Shown piece by piece: positions 19,502-28,397 of a stretch of 64,000 nt of DNA. The position numbers were made by a program, and so were the translations under genes. The DNA comes from Bacteroidota bacterium (lineage in GTDB: Bacteria > Bacteroidota > Bacteroidia > B-17B0 > Aurantibacillaceae): the NCBI GenBank assembly GCA_016702705.1, contig JADJDM010000016.1, positions 144,537 to 208,536 on the forward strand. Reading direction: 5' to 3'. Every line of letters begins with the position of its first letter. Within the stretch, counting starts at the first letter, position 1. The notes under the pieces were generated by a model. That model was not told where the DNA came from, made no database searches, and worked only from the letters and a program-made list of their open reading frames with translations.

Positions 19502-22330
19502 TTGAAGAAGCTCATTTTCATACTTATTTCTATTTTTTCTTTTGCCAGTTCATTTGCGCAAAGTAATTCTTCTATTCCCGAAATTAATGCGCTTCCTAAA
19601 AACTTGCCCCGCTCTGTTTATGCCGATTCATTGTTTCGCATTGCAAAAAAGTATAAGGATATTGATGCATTAAAATCTACTGCCATATTTGAACTAGTTA
19701 TTGATAGTGCAACAAAAATTAATTACACCAAATTAATAATCAAATCTAATAATATAATAGGTTTAATTAAGGCTGAACAAAATCAATTAGCCAAAGCTTA
19801 CGAGTGCCATCAAACAGCTTTTAAATTAGCTTCTCAAACAAATGATTCTGCCGAAATCGCAATAACATATAATTATATTGGCGACACCTATAAGCGCCTC
19901 AGATTACAGGAGAAGGGCGTAGAATATAGCAAGAGAGCTGTGAAAATTGCTCAAATGATGAAAGACTCGTCGCACATTGCTTCTTTCTCTGATAGGGTTG
20001 GACATATATTCATGGATTGGGCAGAAGAAAGTAATCATTTCGATTATTTTTATGAAGCACTTAAAAATTATAAGTATAGTTTGCATATTAACGAAAAGCG
20101 GAATGATTTGCTGCGCTTGAGTCTGTCGTATGTTAACCTTGCTAATGCTTATATTGTAATGTATAAGCATGGAGGCGATAAATCATTTTTACGACAATCA
20201 ATAAGTTATAGTTTAAAGGGACAAGATTATGCGAAAGAAGGAAAGCATCAAATGGAGTGGGCAACCAATACGCTTAATTTAGGCGAGGCGCATTTTCAAT
20301 TAGGAAACTTGGATGTGGCCATGGATTATTATGAGCAAAGCCTTGCTGTTCATGATAAATTAGCAAATCGCTTATGGCACGCAGCTGTACTGGTAGATAT
20401 GGCTTTGGTATATGAAAAGAAGAAACAGTACGACAAAGCAATTGAATTAATTGAAGAAGCAAATAAAACCACAATCGAGTACGATCACGTTGCCCCATTT
20501 GAAAATTATAAGTATTTAGCCGAGTTATATGCCGAAAAAAATGATTTTAAATCAGCTTATGCCGCAAATAAAAAGTATCATGAGTTATTAAATAGAGATG
20601 TAAACACCCGCACAATGCTGGAGATAGAGGGCAAGCAGCTAGAGTTAGATATTGAGCGTAAAGACAAAGAAATTGAATTATTAAACAAAGAAAATAAATA
20701 CAATGCAGAGCAACATCAAAAAGACATCATTATTAATTATGTTTTAATTGGTTTTGTTGTTTTGTTAATTGCTGTGTTGGCTCTAGTAATTAATCGATCA
20801 CGATTGCTTAAGAAGTCGAAAGAGTTGTCAGATAGCGCAAGAATAATGCAACAACAATTTTTAGCAAACACTAGCCATGAAATTAGGACGCCAATGAATG
20901 GTATTATTGGTATGGCAAATCAATTGGAACGTAGTCAATTAACTGAAGAACAAAAGGGCAATTTGCAAGTAATAAAAAAATCTGCTGATAATTTATTGAA
21001 TGTAATTAATGATGTATTGGATTTATCAAAAATACAAGCGGGTAAAATTGAGTTTGAGAAGAAGAATTTTTTAATAGATGTGTTGAGTGATGATTTGCTT
21101 CGTTTGTTTAAACCTCAGGCGGAACAAAAGAAAATCGAATTGCATTTTACGATTGATAAAAATATGCCAGAAGTAATCTGCGGCGATGAGTTAAGATTAA
21201 AGCAAGTACTTATTAATTTGCTTTCTAATGCAATTAAATTTACTGAGCGGGGCAAGGTTGAGTTGAAAATTGAATTAGAAAATCAAAAAGGCACGGATGT
21301 GTTTGTGAAGTTTATAGTAAGCGATTCAGGAATTGGAATACCAATTAAAAAACAACAAGAAATTTTCGAAAGTTTTGTACAACTTGAAAGCTCAGGTAAG
21401 CGTACGCAAGGCGGAACTGGATTGGGTTTGGCGATAAGTAAACGATTGGTTGAGCTGCAAGGTGGTGTAATTAAAGTAAACAGCAAACAAGGAGCTGGAA
21501 GTGTTTTTCAATTTGTTTTGCCATTTAAAAAAGTAGAATTAGAGCAATATATTGTGGAGTGTGAAAGGGCGAAAATTACGATTGATCCAAATAAAAATTT
21601 AAGAGGCATTTCTGTTTTGGTGGTGGAAGACAATATTATTAATCAGCAAGTAATTGCAAAAATATTGGAGCGTTGGGAAACGGATTTTTCTATCGCATCT
21701 TCTGCGGTTGAGGGGTTTGATTTACTAGCTAACAACTCTTTCGATATTATTTTGATGGATATTGAGTTGCCTGGAATTAACGGCTGGGAGGCCACGCAGT
21801 ACATTCGGACTAAATTTTCTGAGCCTGTAAATTCATTGCCAATTTTAGCACTCACCGCTTATGCCTATGATTCGGAAAAAAGAAAATGCTTAGAGAGCGG
21901 CATGAACGATGTTGTTATAAAGCCTTATAAAGAAGACGAGTTATATTTAAAGATGCGCGAACTTCTGTTCAAAGAAAAATATATTGCTCCTTTACAAATA
22001 AAAAGTAATGTACAAGAGTTGGAGGAAAGATATAGCAATGATAAACCAGCATTAAAAGAATTATACGAATTGTTTTTAAAAGAAATGCCCGAGTATATTA
22101 TAGAGCTAAAGCAATTACAAAAGGAAGGAACCCCTGAATCCATTGCCAAACACGCACACAAAATGAAGAGTCCAGTTAGTCTATTTGGTGAAATGCAAAC
22201 AATAGAGAGACTAAGAATTCTTAATGCAAACAAAGAATTAAGAATTGATGAGCGTAATCAAATTATTGATAGTATTATAAAAGAGTGTAAAGAATTGGTT
22301 GTGGCGGTTGAAATAAAATGGAGAAGTTAA
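19502..22330 (+). CDS. Hybrid sensor histidine kinase with TPR sensor, receiver and HPt domains
   Basis: The 942-residue protein starts at a TTG, chosen because a signal peptide (KKLIFILISIFSFASSFAQ) begins there. The outer part has TPR-like repeats (about 30-370), then a coiled coil and one membrane segment (YVLIGFVVLLIAVLALVI, about 415-435). HisKA follows with ANTSHEIRTPMNG (His459), and HATPase_c with GTGLGLAISKRLVEL. A receiver domain (VVEDNIINQQV, phosphoacceptor Asp753 in LMDIELPG) and a C-terminal HPt domain with His886 (HAHKMKSP) follow. A full phosphorelay to HPt is therefore possible in one protein. No partner regulator lies beside it. Confidence 0.88.
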   Translation: MKKLIFILISIFSFASSFAQSNSSIPEINALPKNLPRSVYADSLFRIAKKYKDIDALKSTAIFELVIDSATKINYTKLIIKSNNIIGLIKAEQNQLAKAYECHQTAFKLASQTNDSAEIAITYNYIGDTYKRLRLQEKGVEYSKRAVKIAQMMKDSSHIASFSDRVGHIFMDWAEESNHFDYFYEALKNYKYSLHINEKRNDLLRLSLSYVNLANAYIVMYKHGGDKSFLRQSISYSLKGQDYAKEGKHQMEWATNTLNLGEAHFQLGNLDVAMDYYEQSLAVHDKLANRLWHAAVLVDMALVYEKKKQYDKAIELIEEANKTTIEYDHVAPFENYKYLAELYAEKNDFKSAYAANKKYHELLNRDVNTRTMLEIEGKQLELDIERKDKEIELLNKENKYNAEQHQKDIIINYVLIGFVVLLIAVLALVINRSRLLKKSKELSDSARIMQQQFLANTSHEIRTPMNGIIGMANQLERSQLTEEQKGNLQVIKKSADNLLNVINDVLDLSKIQAGKIEFEKKNFLIDVLSDDLLRLFKPQAEQKKIELHFTIDKNMPEVICGDELRLKQVLINLLSNAIKFTERGKVELKIELENQKGTDVFVKFIVSDSGIGIPIKKQQEIFESFVQLESSGKRTQGGTGLGLAISKRLVELQGGVIKVNSKQGAGSVFQFVLPFKKVELEQYIVECERAKITIDPNKNLRGISVLVVEDNIINQQVIAKILERWETDFSIASSAVEGFDLLANNSFDIILMDIELPGINGWEATQYIRTKFSEPVNSLPILALTAYAYDSEKRKCLESGMNDVVIKPYKEDELYLKMRELLFKEKYIAPLQIKSNVQELEERYSNDKPALKELYELFLKEMPEYIIELKQLQKEGTPESIAKHAHKMKSPVSLFGEMQTIERLRILNANKELRIDERNQIIDSIIKECKELVVAVEIKWRS

Positions 22331-22331
22331 A

Positions 22332-23072
22332 TTAAACCTTCCCCATCAACTTCAACACTTTCTCAATGTCTTCAGGTGTATCTATACAATGACTGTCAAA
22401 TTTTGTTTCTACACATTTAATTTTGTAGCCAGCTTCTACCCATCGCAACTGCTCTAAGGATTCAGCTTTTTCTAATTTAGATGGCATTAAGCGAGTGATG
22501 CGCTCTAAGATATCTGCACGATAGGCGTACAAACCAACATGACGATAATATTGATGATGTTTGTGCCAATCTTTTTGTTCAACGCCTTTGATGAATGGAA
22601 TTACCATTCTACTAAAATACATTGCTTCCTTATTGTCATTTAAAACAATTTTTACTTCGCCCATGTCAAATAATACTTCGTGCGAATCAGCAGCTATCAT
22701 TTGTGTAATTAATTCTGCAGTTCCATCGCAGCCACTGGCAATTTCATCAATTTGTTCAGGGTTAATAAATGGCTCGTCGCCTTGTATATTAATTACGTAT
22801 GTAAACTTTCCTTCTGTTTTTTGCAAACATTCAAAGCATCTATCTGTTCCGCTTGGATGGTTGGGTTCTGTCATAATCACTTCGCCGCCAAAGCTTCTTA
22901 CATGTTCTGCAATGCGCTCATCATCTGTGGCCACAGTAACCTTCGAAAGTTTTTTTGCTTTCTTAGCTTGTTCATACACGCGTTGTAACATGGATGTTCC
23001 TTGGATATCAACAAGTGGTTTGCCAGGGAAGCGGCTTGATGCATATCGTGCAGGTATAATTCCTAAAATCAT
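22332..23072 (-). CDS. kdsB: 3-deoxy-manno-octulosonate cytidylyltransferase (CMP-KDO synthetase)
   Basis: KdsB activates KDO with CTP for the inner core of lipopolysaccharide. The 246-residue protein shows the N-terminal nucleotide-binding motif IIPARYASSRFPGKPL, then TDRCFECLQK, INIQGDEPFINPEQI and the C-terminal ESLEQLRWVEAGYKIK, all typical. It is convergent with the hybrid kinase, with stops about two bases apart. A KdsC-like phosphatase lies 690 bases away on the same strand. Confidence 0.96.
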   Translation of the reverse strand: MILGIIPARYASSRFPGKPLVDIQGTSMLQRVYEQAKKAKKLSKVTVATDDERIAEHVRSFGGEVIMTEPNHPSGTDRCFECLQKTEGKFTYVINIQGDEPFINPEQIDEIASGCDGTAELITQMIAADSHEVLFDMGEVKIVLNDNKEAMYFSRMVIPFIKGVEQKDWHKHHQYYRHVGLYAYRADILERITRLMPSKLEKAESLEQLRWVEAGYKIKCVETKFDSHCIDTPEDIEKVLKLMGKV

Positions 23073-23130
23073 AGCTCTAAATTTATTTGGCTAATTTACT
23101 ATTTGATTTTATACTTTGTTATGTTGGCAC

Positions 23131-23160
23131 TTGCTTTTCTCAGTAAAAATCATAATTTTG
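23131..23160 (+). promoter_or_regulatory. Bacteroidota promoter before the 150-residue exported protein
   Basis: TTG (23131-23133), 19 bases, then TAATTTTG (23153-23160), 24 bases before the ATG at 23185. Both elements and the spacing fit the -33/-7 consensus; it is the best promoter match in the window. Confidence 0.6.
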
Positions 23161-23184
23161 TTATAAATTAAAATATTACATTCT

Positions 23185-23637
23185 ATGAAATCAATACTTA
23201 CTTTTTTATTGTGCCTAAGTTTTTTTGCAGGTGTTTCTCAAACCGCTGAAGTTGACAAACGTGCCGAAACGCTTTTAAATGATTTTATGAAGGCCTTATT
23301 AATAGAGAACTCTGATGCTAGTGCAAAAGCTTGCCTTAAGCATGTACATAAAAGTTTAATTAATCCAGCAGGCGATAATCTAACAAAAGATTTGCTGGAT
23401 TTTAGTTTTAAAAAGGCACATAGTAATGCTAAGTTTTACGCTTATCCAGTTAAAATAACGCGTGTTAGAAAAAATAAAGTCACAGCAATTGGTTTTAAAG
23501 AAACGGGTGAAAATGGTTCGGAATACAGTTATTTTATTTCTAAAAAGGATGGTGTAAATGGAATGCCTGCCCCAGTAAATATTTTCTTCCCTGCTGATGG
23601 GAGTGCTCCAAAGATTAGTTATATGGGAAGTTTGTAG
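23185..23637 (+). CDS. Small exported protein of unknown function
   Basis: 150 residues with a signal peptide ending near AGVSQ. The mature part is a mixed alpha/beta sequence (AETLLNDFMKALLIENSD, KVTAIGFKETGENGSEYSYF) that could adopt an NTF2-like or cystatin-like fold, but I do not recognise the family. It has its own promoter and sits between kdsB and the KdsC-like gene, both on the other strand. Confidence 0.7.
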   Translation: MKSILTFLLCLSFFAGVSQTAEVDKRAETLLNDFMKALLIENSDASAKACLKHVHKSLINPAGDNLTKDLLDFSFKKAHSNAKFYAYPVKITRVRKNKVTAIGFKETGENGSEYSYFISKKDGVNGMPAPVNIFFPADGSAPKISYMGSL

Positions 23638-23665
23638 TATAATTCAAAGCTACATTTTTAAAATT

Positions 23666-23703
23666 CACCACTAAGACACTAAGAACACGGAGTTTCACGG
23701 AGG
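23666..23703. repeat. CACTAAGA/ACGGAG intergenic repeat
   Basis: The stretch holds two CACTAAGA-like units (CCACTAAGACACTAAGA) followed by two ACGGAG units (ACACGGAGTTTCACGGAG). Phrases of this kind recur in intergenic DNA of many unrelated bacteria with unknown role. It lies between two convergent genes. Confidence 0.5.
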
Positions 23704-23722
23704 GGTTTCGTTTTGTAGGATG

Positions 23723-23752
23723 AGTCTTGTATCTTGACTCTTGCTGTCTTGA
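23723..23752. repeat. TCTTG short tandem repeat
   Basis: Four TCTTG units separated by 2-4 bases (AGTCTTGTATCTTGACTCTT then GCTGTCTTGA) lie directly after the previous repeat, just past the stop of the KdsC-like gene. No function is evident. Confidence 0.35.
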
Positions 23753-23761
23753 TTCCAAACT

Positions 23762-24469
23762 CTACTCTCCCTTCGAAACTGTTATCTTGCCATCTATTGA
23801 AGTATAATAATTTGTCGTAGGTTCATTACGTTTAGCTAAATAGGTCTTATAAGTTTCAGTATAATCCGTTCTCATTTTTATACATTCATTAAAATTGCCA
23901 CTTATTCCCATTAATAATTCACAAGCTTCTCTTACTCCATAATGTCCGCCATCGTTGGCAGTTATGTAATCGGCAAGTTTGTTTTCTTTTACATATTGTT
24001 TAAATAATACTCCAGAATTTCTATTCATCATCATTCTTACTCCACAAATTTGCGCTATTGATAAATCTAACACGTCATCAAAAAAGTAACATACTTCTTC
24101 TGGTTTGATATTATTTTCAGTACAAAAATGATTTAGCGCTTCAATTTTATTGGAGATTTTAAAATAGCAGGAATTAAAATGTTCTCGCTTTGTAAAGAAA
24201 AAGGATTGAGAATTTTTTTCACCTGAAATAATTGCAGTTAAAGGAGTTTCATTTTTGCTGAGGGAATGTGAAAAACGTAATAGGTTTGTTCCCATGCTAT
24301 CTGCTTCATTAAAATTACTGCTCCCACTTTCATTTTTCACAGCATTGTTAAATACACCGTCCCAATCAAATATAAAAGCTTTGATTTTACTTAGTTTTTC
24401 TTTAATGGTTGAAAGGTCTGTTAAGAATTCTCCTCCAATTTCAGCATATAGTTTTTCTATGTTTTTCAA
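23762..24469 (-). CDS. HAD-family phosphatase, KdsC-like
   Basis: The HAD motif I is FIFDWDGVFNN (about residues 32-42), with both catalytic Asp present, motif II is TAIISGEK, and the C-terminal motif is CYFFDDVLDLSIA. These resemble KdsC, which removes phosphate from KDO-8-phosphate one step before KdsB. At 235 residues it is longer than KdsC (about 180), with N-terminal helices and a C-terminal extension, and motif III differs. The substrate is therefore open; proximity to kdsB supports a KDO or nonulosonate role. Confidence 0.72.
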   Translation of the reverse strand: MKNIEKLYAEIGGEFLTDLSTIKEKLSKIKAFIFDWDGVFNNAVKNESGSSNFNEADSMGTNLLRFSHSLSKNETPLTAIISGEKNSQSFFFTKREHFNSCYFKISNKIEALNHFCTENNIKPEEVCYFFDDVLDLSIAQICGVRMMMNRNSGVLFKQYVKENKLADYITANDGGHYGVREACELLMGISGNFNECIKMRTDYTETYKTYLAKRNEPTTNYYTSIDGKITVSKGE

Positions 24470-24488
24470 GGCGACTGTGATTTTCTAA

Positions 24489-24496
24489 CAAAAATA
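24489..24496 (-). promoter_or_regulatory. -7 element for the KdsC-like gene
   Basis: The minus strand reads TATTTTTG, an exact TAnnTTTG, 20 bases before the ATG at 24469. No clear -33 TTG is seen. Confidence 0.4.
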
Positions 24497-24618
24497 GCAT
24501 AAAATGTTTAATGGTTTAACGTTTATGAGTAATACTAAAGTGTATTTACCCTAACGGCTTCTTTATTATTTATTGCTGTGTAATAAATAATAAAGTAAAT
24601 TGCACATCATTTATCGGA

Positions 24619-27516
24619 ATGAATTTAAGAAGAATTGCCATATTGGTTTTGTTTTTGGTATTGTTCATTTTGCCTGTTCGTTCCTTTGCCCAATATCCGC
24701 AGCAGTTTACTTACGATGATGAAAATGGATTGCCTAGCAACGAAGTTTATAGTATTGCGCAGGATAAAAAAGGATTTATTTGGATTGGATGTGATGCAGG
24801 TTTGTATAAGTTTGATGGTATCCGCTATATTCCTTACAAATGCGCTATTCAAAAATCGAAATCGGTAACGGGCTTAACAATATCATCCTCGGGCAAATTG
24901 TATTGCAGTAATTTTAATGCCCAGCTTTTCGCATTAGATAACGATACTCTCAAGGAACTTGATAATAAATTCTCAATAATAATTACAAGTGTTACAGCGG
25001 ATAATGCAGGCAACTTATTTGTGAGTCATTTTGGTGGAATTGATGTTTTTAATGAAACTGCAAAAACATGGAAACGTTTTGGAGTTGATAATCCAGATTT
25101 AAAAGTTGGAAAAAATGATTGGGTAAGTAAGTCAACTAAGTTTAACAGCAAAGGCGAAGTTTTTGCTTTGCGTTCTGATGGAGTTTTGCATTTTGAAAAC
25201 AATGGGTTTAAAACAATAATAACCGATTTATTCAAAGAAAAATCTCCGGGTTTTTTCTTACCCGAATATCATAATGATGAGTTATGGGTTTTTAACGGAG
25301 AAAATAATGTTACTTATAAATGCAGCAATGGATTAGTTGAGGAATTTAAAAGCGAAAAACTATCAAGCTTATTGCATGGAAAAAAAATTACAGCTGCTCG
25401 TTCCTTAACGGACGGGATGCTTTGGATCTGCACGTATAAAGGAATTATTAAGTATGATGCAAAAAATGATACTGGAGAAATTTTGTATCCTGATTTTTCT
25501 TTCTCTGATTGTTTAATTGATAGAGAAGGGAATTACTGGTTTAGTACACTTCAAACCGGTTTGCTTAGAATAGTTGCCTTGGATATGCCAGTGTGGAATA
25601 AATTAAATGCAGGATTGAGCAATGAAAAAATCTCTAAACTTATTTGTACTAAGGATGTTGTTTACTTTGCCTCTATAAACGGGGCAATTGGACAACTTAA
25701 TACAAAAACCGATGAACTAAAAATGTTTCATACAGGTAAGTTTAGCGATGTGCAAAGTTTTGATTTTGATTCGCAAAACAACACACTTTGGTTTAATATA
25801 GATAACCAATTATTTTATTTAAAGGATGGTAAAATAGGAACGCAAGATAATATTGTTACTGCAATAAAGGTTAGAAAACAATTTGATAATTATACTTTTA
25901 TTGGCAGCTCAAGCGGAATTTATATTAATAATGAACGAATAAGTAATTTATGGACAAGGGAAATTGAATTTGATAAAGCTGCTGGAACGCCTTGGTTGGC
26001 AACGAACAAAGGCTTGTTAGGTTTACTATTAAAAAATGATAAATGGGAAATTAAATACAATTTATTACCAGAGACTCAAATCCTTTCAGTTGATGTTGAT
26101 GAAGCAAAAAGTATTGTTTACGCTTTAGCATTTGATGGTTCTGTTTATTCAGTTTCAGCAAATGGGAAAACGGATTTGATTTGTAAGGTTAATGAAAAGA
26201 GTCAAGTGGTTAAATTAAAGCAACACAATTCAAAACTCTTTTTTGCAACTAATAAAGGTTTGTTGATTTATGATACTCAAGAAAAAAAGTGGGAAGCAAA
26301 AAATAGAATGTCTGGTCTTTCATCTGAAAACATTCAGGATATTGCTGTTGACGAAAATAATATTTGGCTAGCTACAGGAAAAGGTTTGCAGAAAATCCCA
26401 TTAGCAAGTAACAACAAATCCATTGCCCCGCTTTTGTATTTGAAAAAGGTGCTTATTGCTGATAAACTTATAAATGAAGTTTCTGGCTTAAAATTAAATT
26501 ACGGTGAGCCATTGCTTATTTATCCTGAAGCGGTTGCATACTCAAGTGCTACTAATTTTTGGTATGCTTACCGTATTAAAAGTGCAGATACCAATTGGAT
26601 AAAACTCCCTGCAACTATTGATGTAATTGATGTGATGAATATTCCTTCAGGGGATTTTGAAGTTGAGATAAAAGTAATTAATCATCAAAATGTTGATTCG
26701 GAAAATATCATCTTATTAAGTGGATATGTAAAACCACCTTTTTGGAAAAGCACTTGGTTTATTGTTTTGATTATGCTGCTTGCGGTTGTGATTGTTTTCG
26801 TGTTATTTTTAATTCGAATTCGCAAAATAAAGGCAAAACAACGTTTAGAAATTGAACGCATTACGCTAGAAAATGAATTGCGCCTTAGTCGTGAAACAGC
26901 GCTTAAATCACAAATGAATCCACATTTTATTTTTAATGTATTGAATTCGATTAAGGCCTACATCTATAAAAACGATAAACAAAAGGCAACAGAGTATTTG
27001 AACGACTTTTCTAATTTAATTCGTACTTTCTTAAACATGAGTAATAGCTCATTCATATCCATAAGCGACGAATTAAAAATGATGAAACTTTACATCAACA
27101 TGGAAGCAATGTTGTTGAAAGATGATTTTACATATCTGCAAAACGTTGACGAAAATATTGATTTAGCTCAAACAAAAATTCCATCAATTATCATTCAACC
27201 ATTTGTTGAAAATGCCTTTAAGCATGGCCTGCATCACAAAGAAGGAAACAAACAATTAACTTTGAACGTTTTTAGCGGAGAAAACAATGCAATAATAATT
27301 GAGATTATTGATAATGGAATTGGAAGAACTCATGCGCAAGAAATTAAAAACGCCGAAAAAATAAATCATCAGTCTTTTGCTACAACAGCTATTCAAAAAC
27401 GAATCGACCTTTTAAATAAAGATGGAAATTTGGTGGATGTTTCTATTGTTGATTTAAGCAATAATAATAGTGCATGTGGAACCAAAGTGATAATAAAAAT
27501 TGAAACAGATGAATAA
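24619..27516 (+). CDS. Propeller sensor histidine kinase of the LytS/His_kinase type
   Basis: The 965-residue protein has a signal peptide ending at PVRSFAQ, then two-component-regulator propeller repeats (for example NEVYSIAQDKKGFIWIGCDA) over about residues 27-620, and a Y_Y_Y-like domain. A membrane segment (WFIVLIMLLAVVIVFVLFLI) lies near 712-732 and a short coiled coil follows. The His_kinase domain has QMNPHFIFNVLNSIKAYIYK (His769), and the ATPase part has IIQPFVENAFKHG. It overlaps the LytTR regulator by eight bases, which makes the two a cognate pair. The input ligand is unknown. Confidence 0.9.
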   Translation: MNLRRIAILVLFLVLFILPVRSFAQYPQQFTYDDENGLPSNEVYSIAQDKKGFIWIGCDAGLYKFDGIRYIPYKCAIQKSKSVTGLTISSSGKLYCSNFNAQLFALDNDTLKELDNKFSIIITSVTADNAGNLFVSHFGGIDVFNETAKTWKRFGVDNPDLKVGKNDWVSKSTKFNSKGEVFALRSDGVLHFENNGFKTIITDLFKEKSPGFFLPEYHNDELWVFNGENNVTYKCSNGLVEEFKSEKLSSLLHGKKITAARSLTDGMLWICTYKGIIKYDAKNDTGEILYPDFSFSDCLIDREGNYWFSTLQTGLLRIVALDMPVWNKLNAGLSNEKISKLICTKDVVYFASINGAIGQLNTKTDELKMFHTGKFSDVQSFDFDSQNNTLWFNIDNQLFYLKDGKIGTQDNIVTAIKVRKQFDNYTFIGSSSGIYINNERISNLWTREIEFDKAAGTPWLATNKGLLGLLLKNDKWEIKYNLLPETQILSVDVDEAKSIVYALAFDGSVYSVSANGKTDLICKVNEKSQVVKLKQHNSKLFFATNKGLLIYDTQEKKWEAKNRMSGLSSENIQDIAVDENNIWLATGKGLQKIPLASNNKSIAPLLYLKKVLIADKLINEVSGLKLNYGEPLLIYPEAVAYSSATNFWYAYRIKSADTNWIKLPATIDVIDVMNIPSGDFEVEIKVINHQNVDSENIILLSGYVKPPFWKSTWFIVLIMLLAVVIVFVLFLIRIRKIKAKQRLEIERITLENELRLSRETALKSQMNPHFIFNVLNSIKAYIYKNDKQKATEYLNDFSNLIRTFLNMSNSSFISISDELKMMKLYINMEAMLLKDDFTYLQNVDENIDLAQTKIPSIIIQPFVENAFKHGLHHKEGNKQLTLNVFSGENNAIIIEIIDNGIGRTHAQEIKNAEKINHQSFATTAIQKRIDLLNKDGNLVDVSIVDLSNNNSACGTKVIIKIETDE

Positions 27517-28285
27517 ACCAATAAACATAACAGCTGTTTTAGTTGATGATGCTCCTCAAGCAAGAGAATTGTTGCAATTGATGCTTACAGAGCTAGCGCC
27601 ACATGTAACTATACTAGGCGAAGCCGAAAATGTAGAACAAGCAATAGAACTCATAAACAAAGTAAAACCCGATGTTATTTTTTTAGATATAAATATGCCG
27701 GGAAAATCAGGCTTGCAGCTTGTAGAAGACTTGGTGAAAAATAAAGTTGAACACAATGTTGTTTTCACTACTGCACATAATCATTATGCCATTCAAGCTT
27801 TTCGTTTATCTGCAGTTGATTATTTGCTAAAACCAATTCAAGAAAATGAACTGTTAGAAGCCATTGAAAAAGTGGTGAAAGAAAAAAGTGTAAACCAGGA
27901 TTCCAAAAAATTTAATTCATTACTAAATAATCTGCAACAAAAAAACAACGGAACAATTACAATTCCTGTAAACTATGGTTATGAATACATTGTAATTAAT
28001 GATATTGAATTTATAGAAGCCGAAAGAGCTTATGCAGCAATTCATTTGAGCGATGGAACAAAAAAAATTGTTTCAAAGCCAATGGGTTACTTCGAAGAAA
28101 TTTTGCAGCACTTAAATTATTTTGTAAAAACACATCGTTCCTATTTGGTGAATATTTCTCATGTTTCTTCCTTTCGTAAAAAGGGTGAGATGGGTGAAAT
28201 AAATTTTAAAAGCGGTAAAACCGCCGAAGTATCTCGCAGTAGCCGAAAAGCTTTAATTGAGAAATTAGAGGAAGCAGGGAAATAA
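27509..28285 (+). CDS. LytTR-family response regulator
   Basis: The ATG at 27509 is preferred to the in-frame TTG at 27500; it gives 258 residues and an ATGAATAA overlap with the sensor kinase. The receiver domain has the acidic pair in LVDDAPQ and phosphoacceptor Asp60 in IFLDINMPGKSG. After a linker, the C-terminal LytTR DNA-binding domain (FIEAERAYAAIHLSDG, VKTHRSYLVNISHV) covers about residues 150-258. It should act on promoters in response to the kinase at 24619; targets are not visible. Confidence 0.92.
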   Translation: MNKPINITAVLVDDAPQARELLQLMLTELAPHVTILGEAENVEQAIELINKVKPDVIFLDINMPGKSGLQLVEDLVKNKVEHNVVFTTAHNHYAIQAFRLSAVDYLLKPIQENELLEAIEKVVKEKSVNQDSKKFNSLLNNLQQKNNGTITIPVNYGYEYIVINDIEFIEAERAYAAIHLSDGTKKIVSKPMGYFEEILQHLNYFVKTHRSYLVNISHVSSFRKKGEMGEINFKSGKTAEVSRSSRKALIEKLEEAGK

Positions 28286-28294
28286 TTTCCCATC

Positions 28295-28332
28295 ACTTCG
28301 TCATTCGGAAACCCAAAACCTCCATTGGGAAA
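28295..28332 (+). repeat. 38-bp direct repeat, copy 1
   Basis: It begins ACTTCGTCATTCGGAAACCC and ends CATTGGGAAA; it matches 29866-29903 at 37 of 38 positions. It lies ten bases after the regulator stop. Within it CCCAA and TTGGG can pair. The two copies flank the broken unknown gene at 28398-29738. Confidence 0.75.
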
Positions 28333-28397
28333 GTTGTTTCAATACTTTACTAGTTAAACTACATTTTTGTTTTATCATTCAAACTATGTAATAAAAC

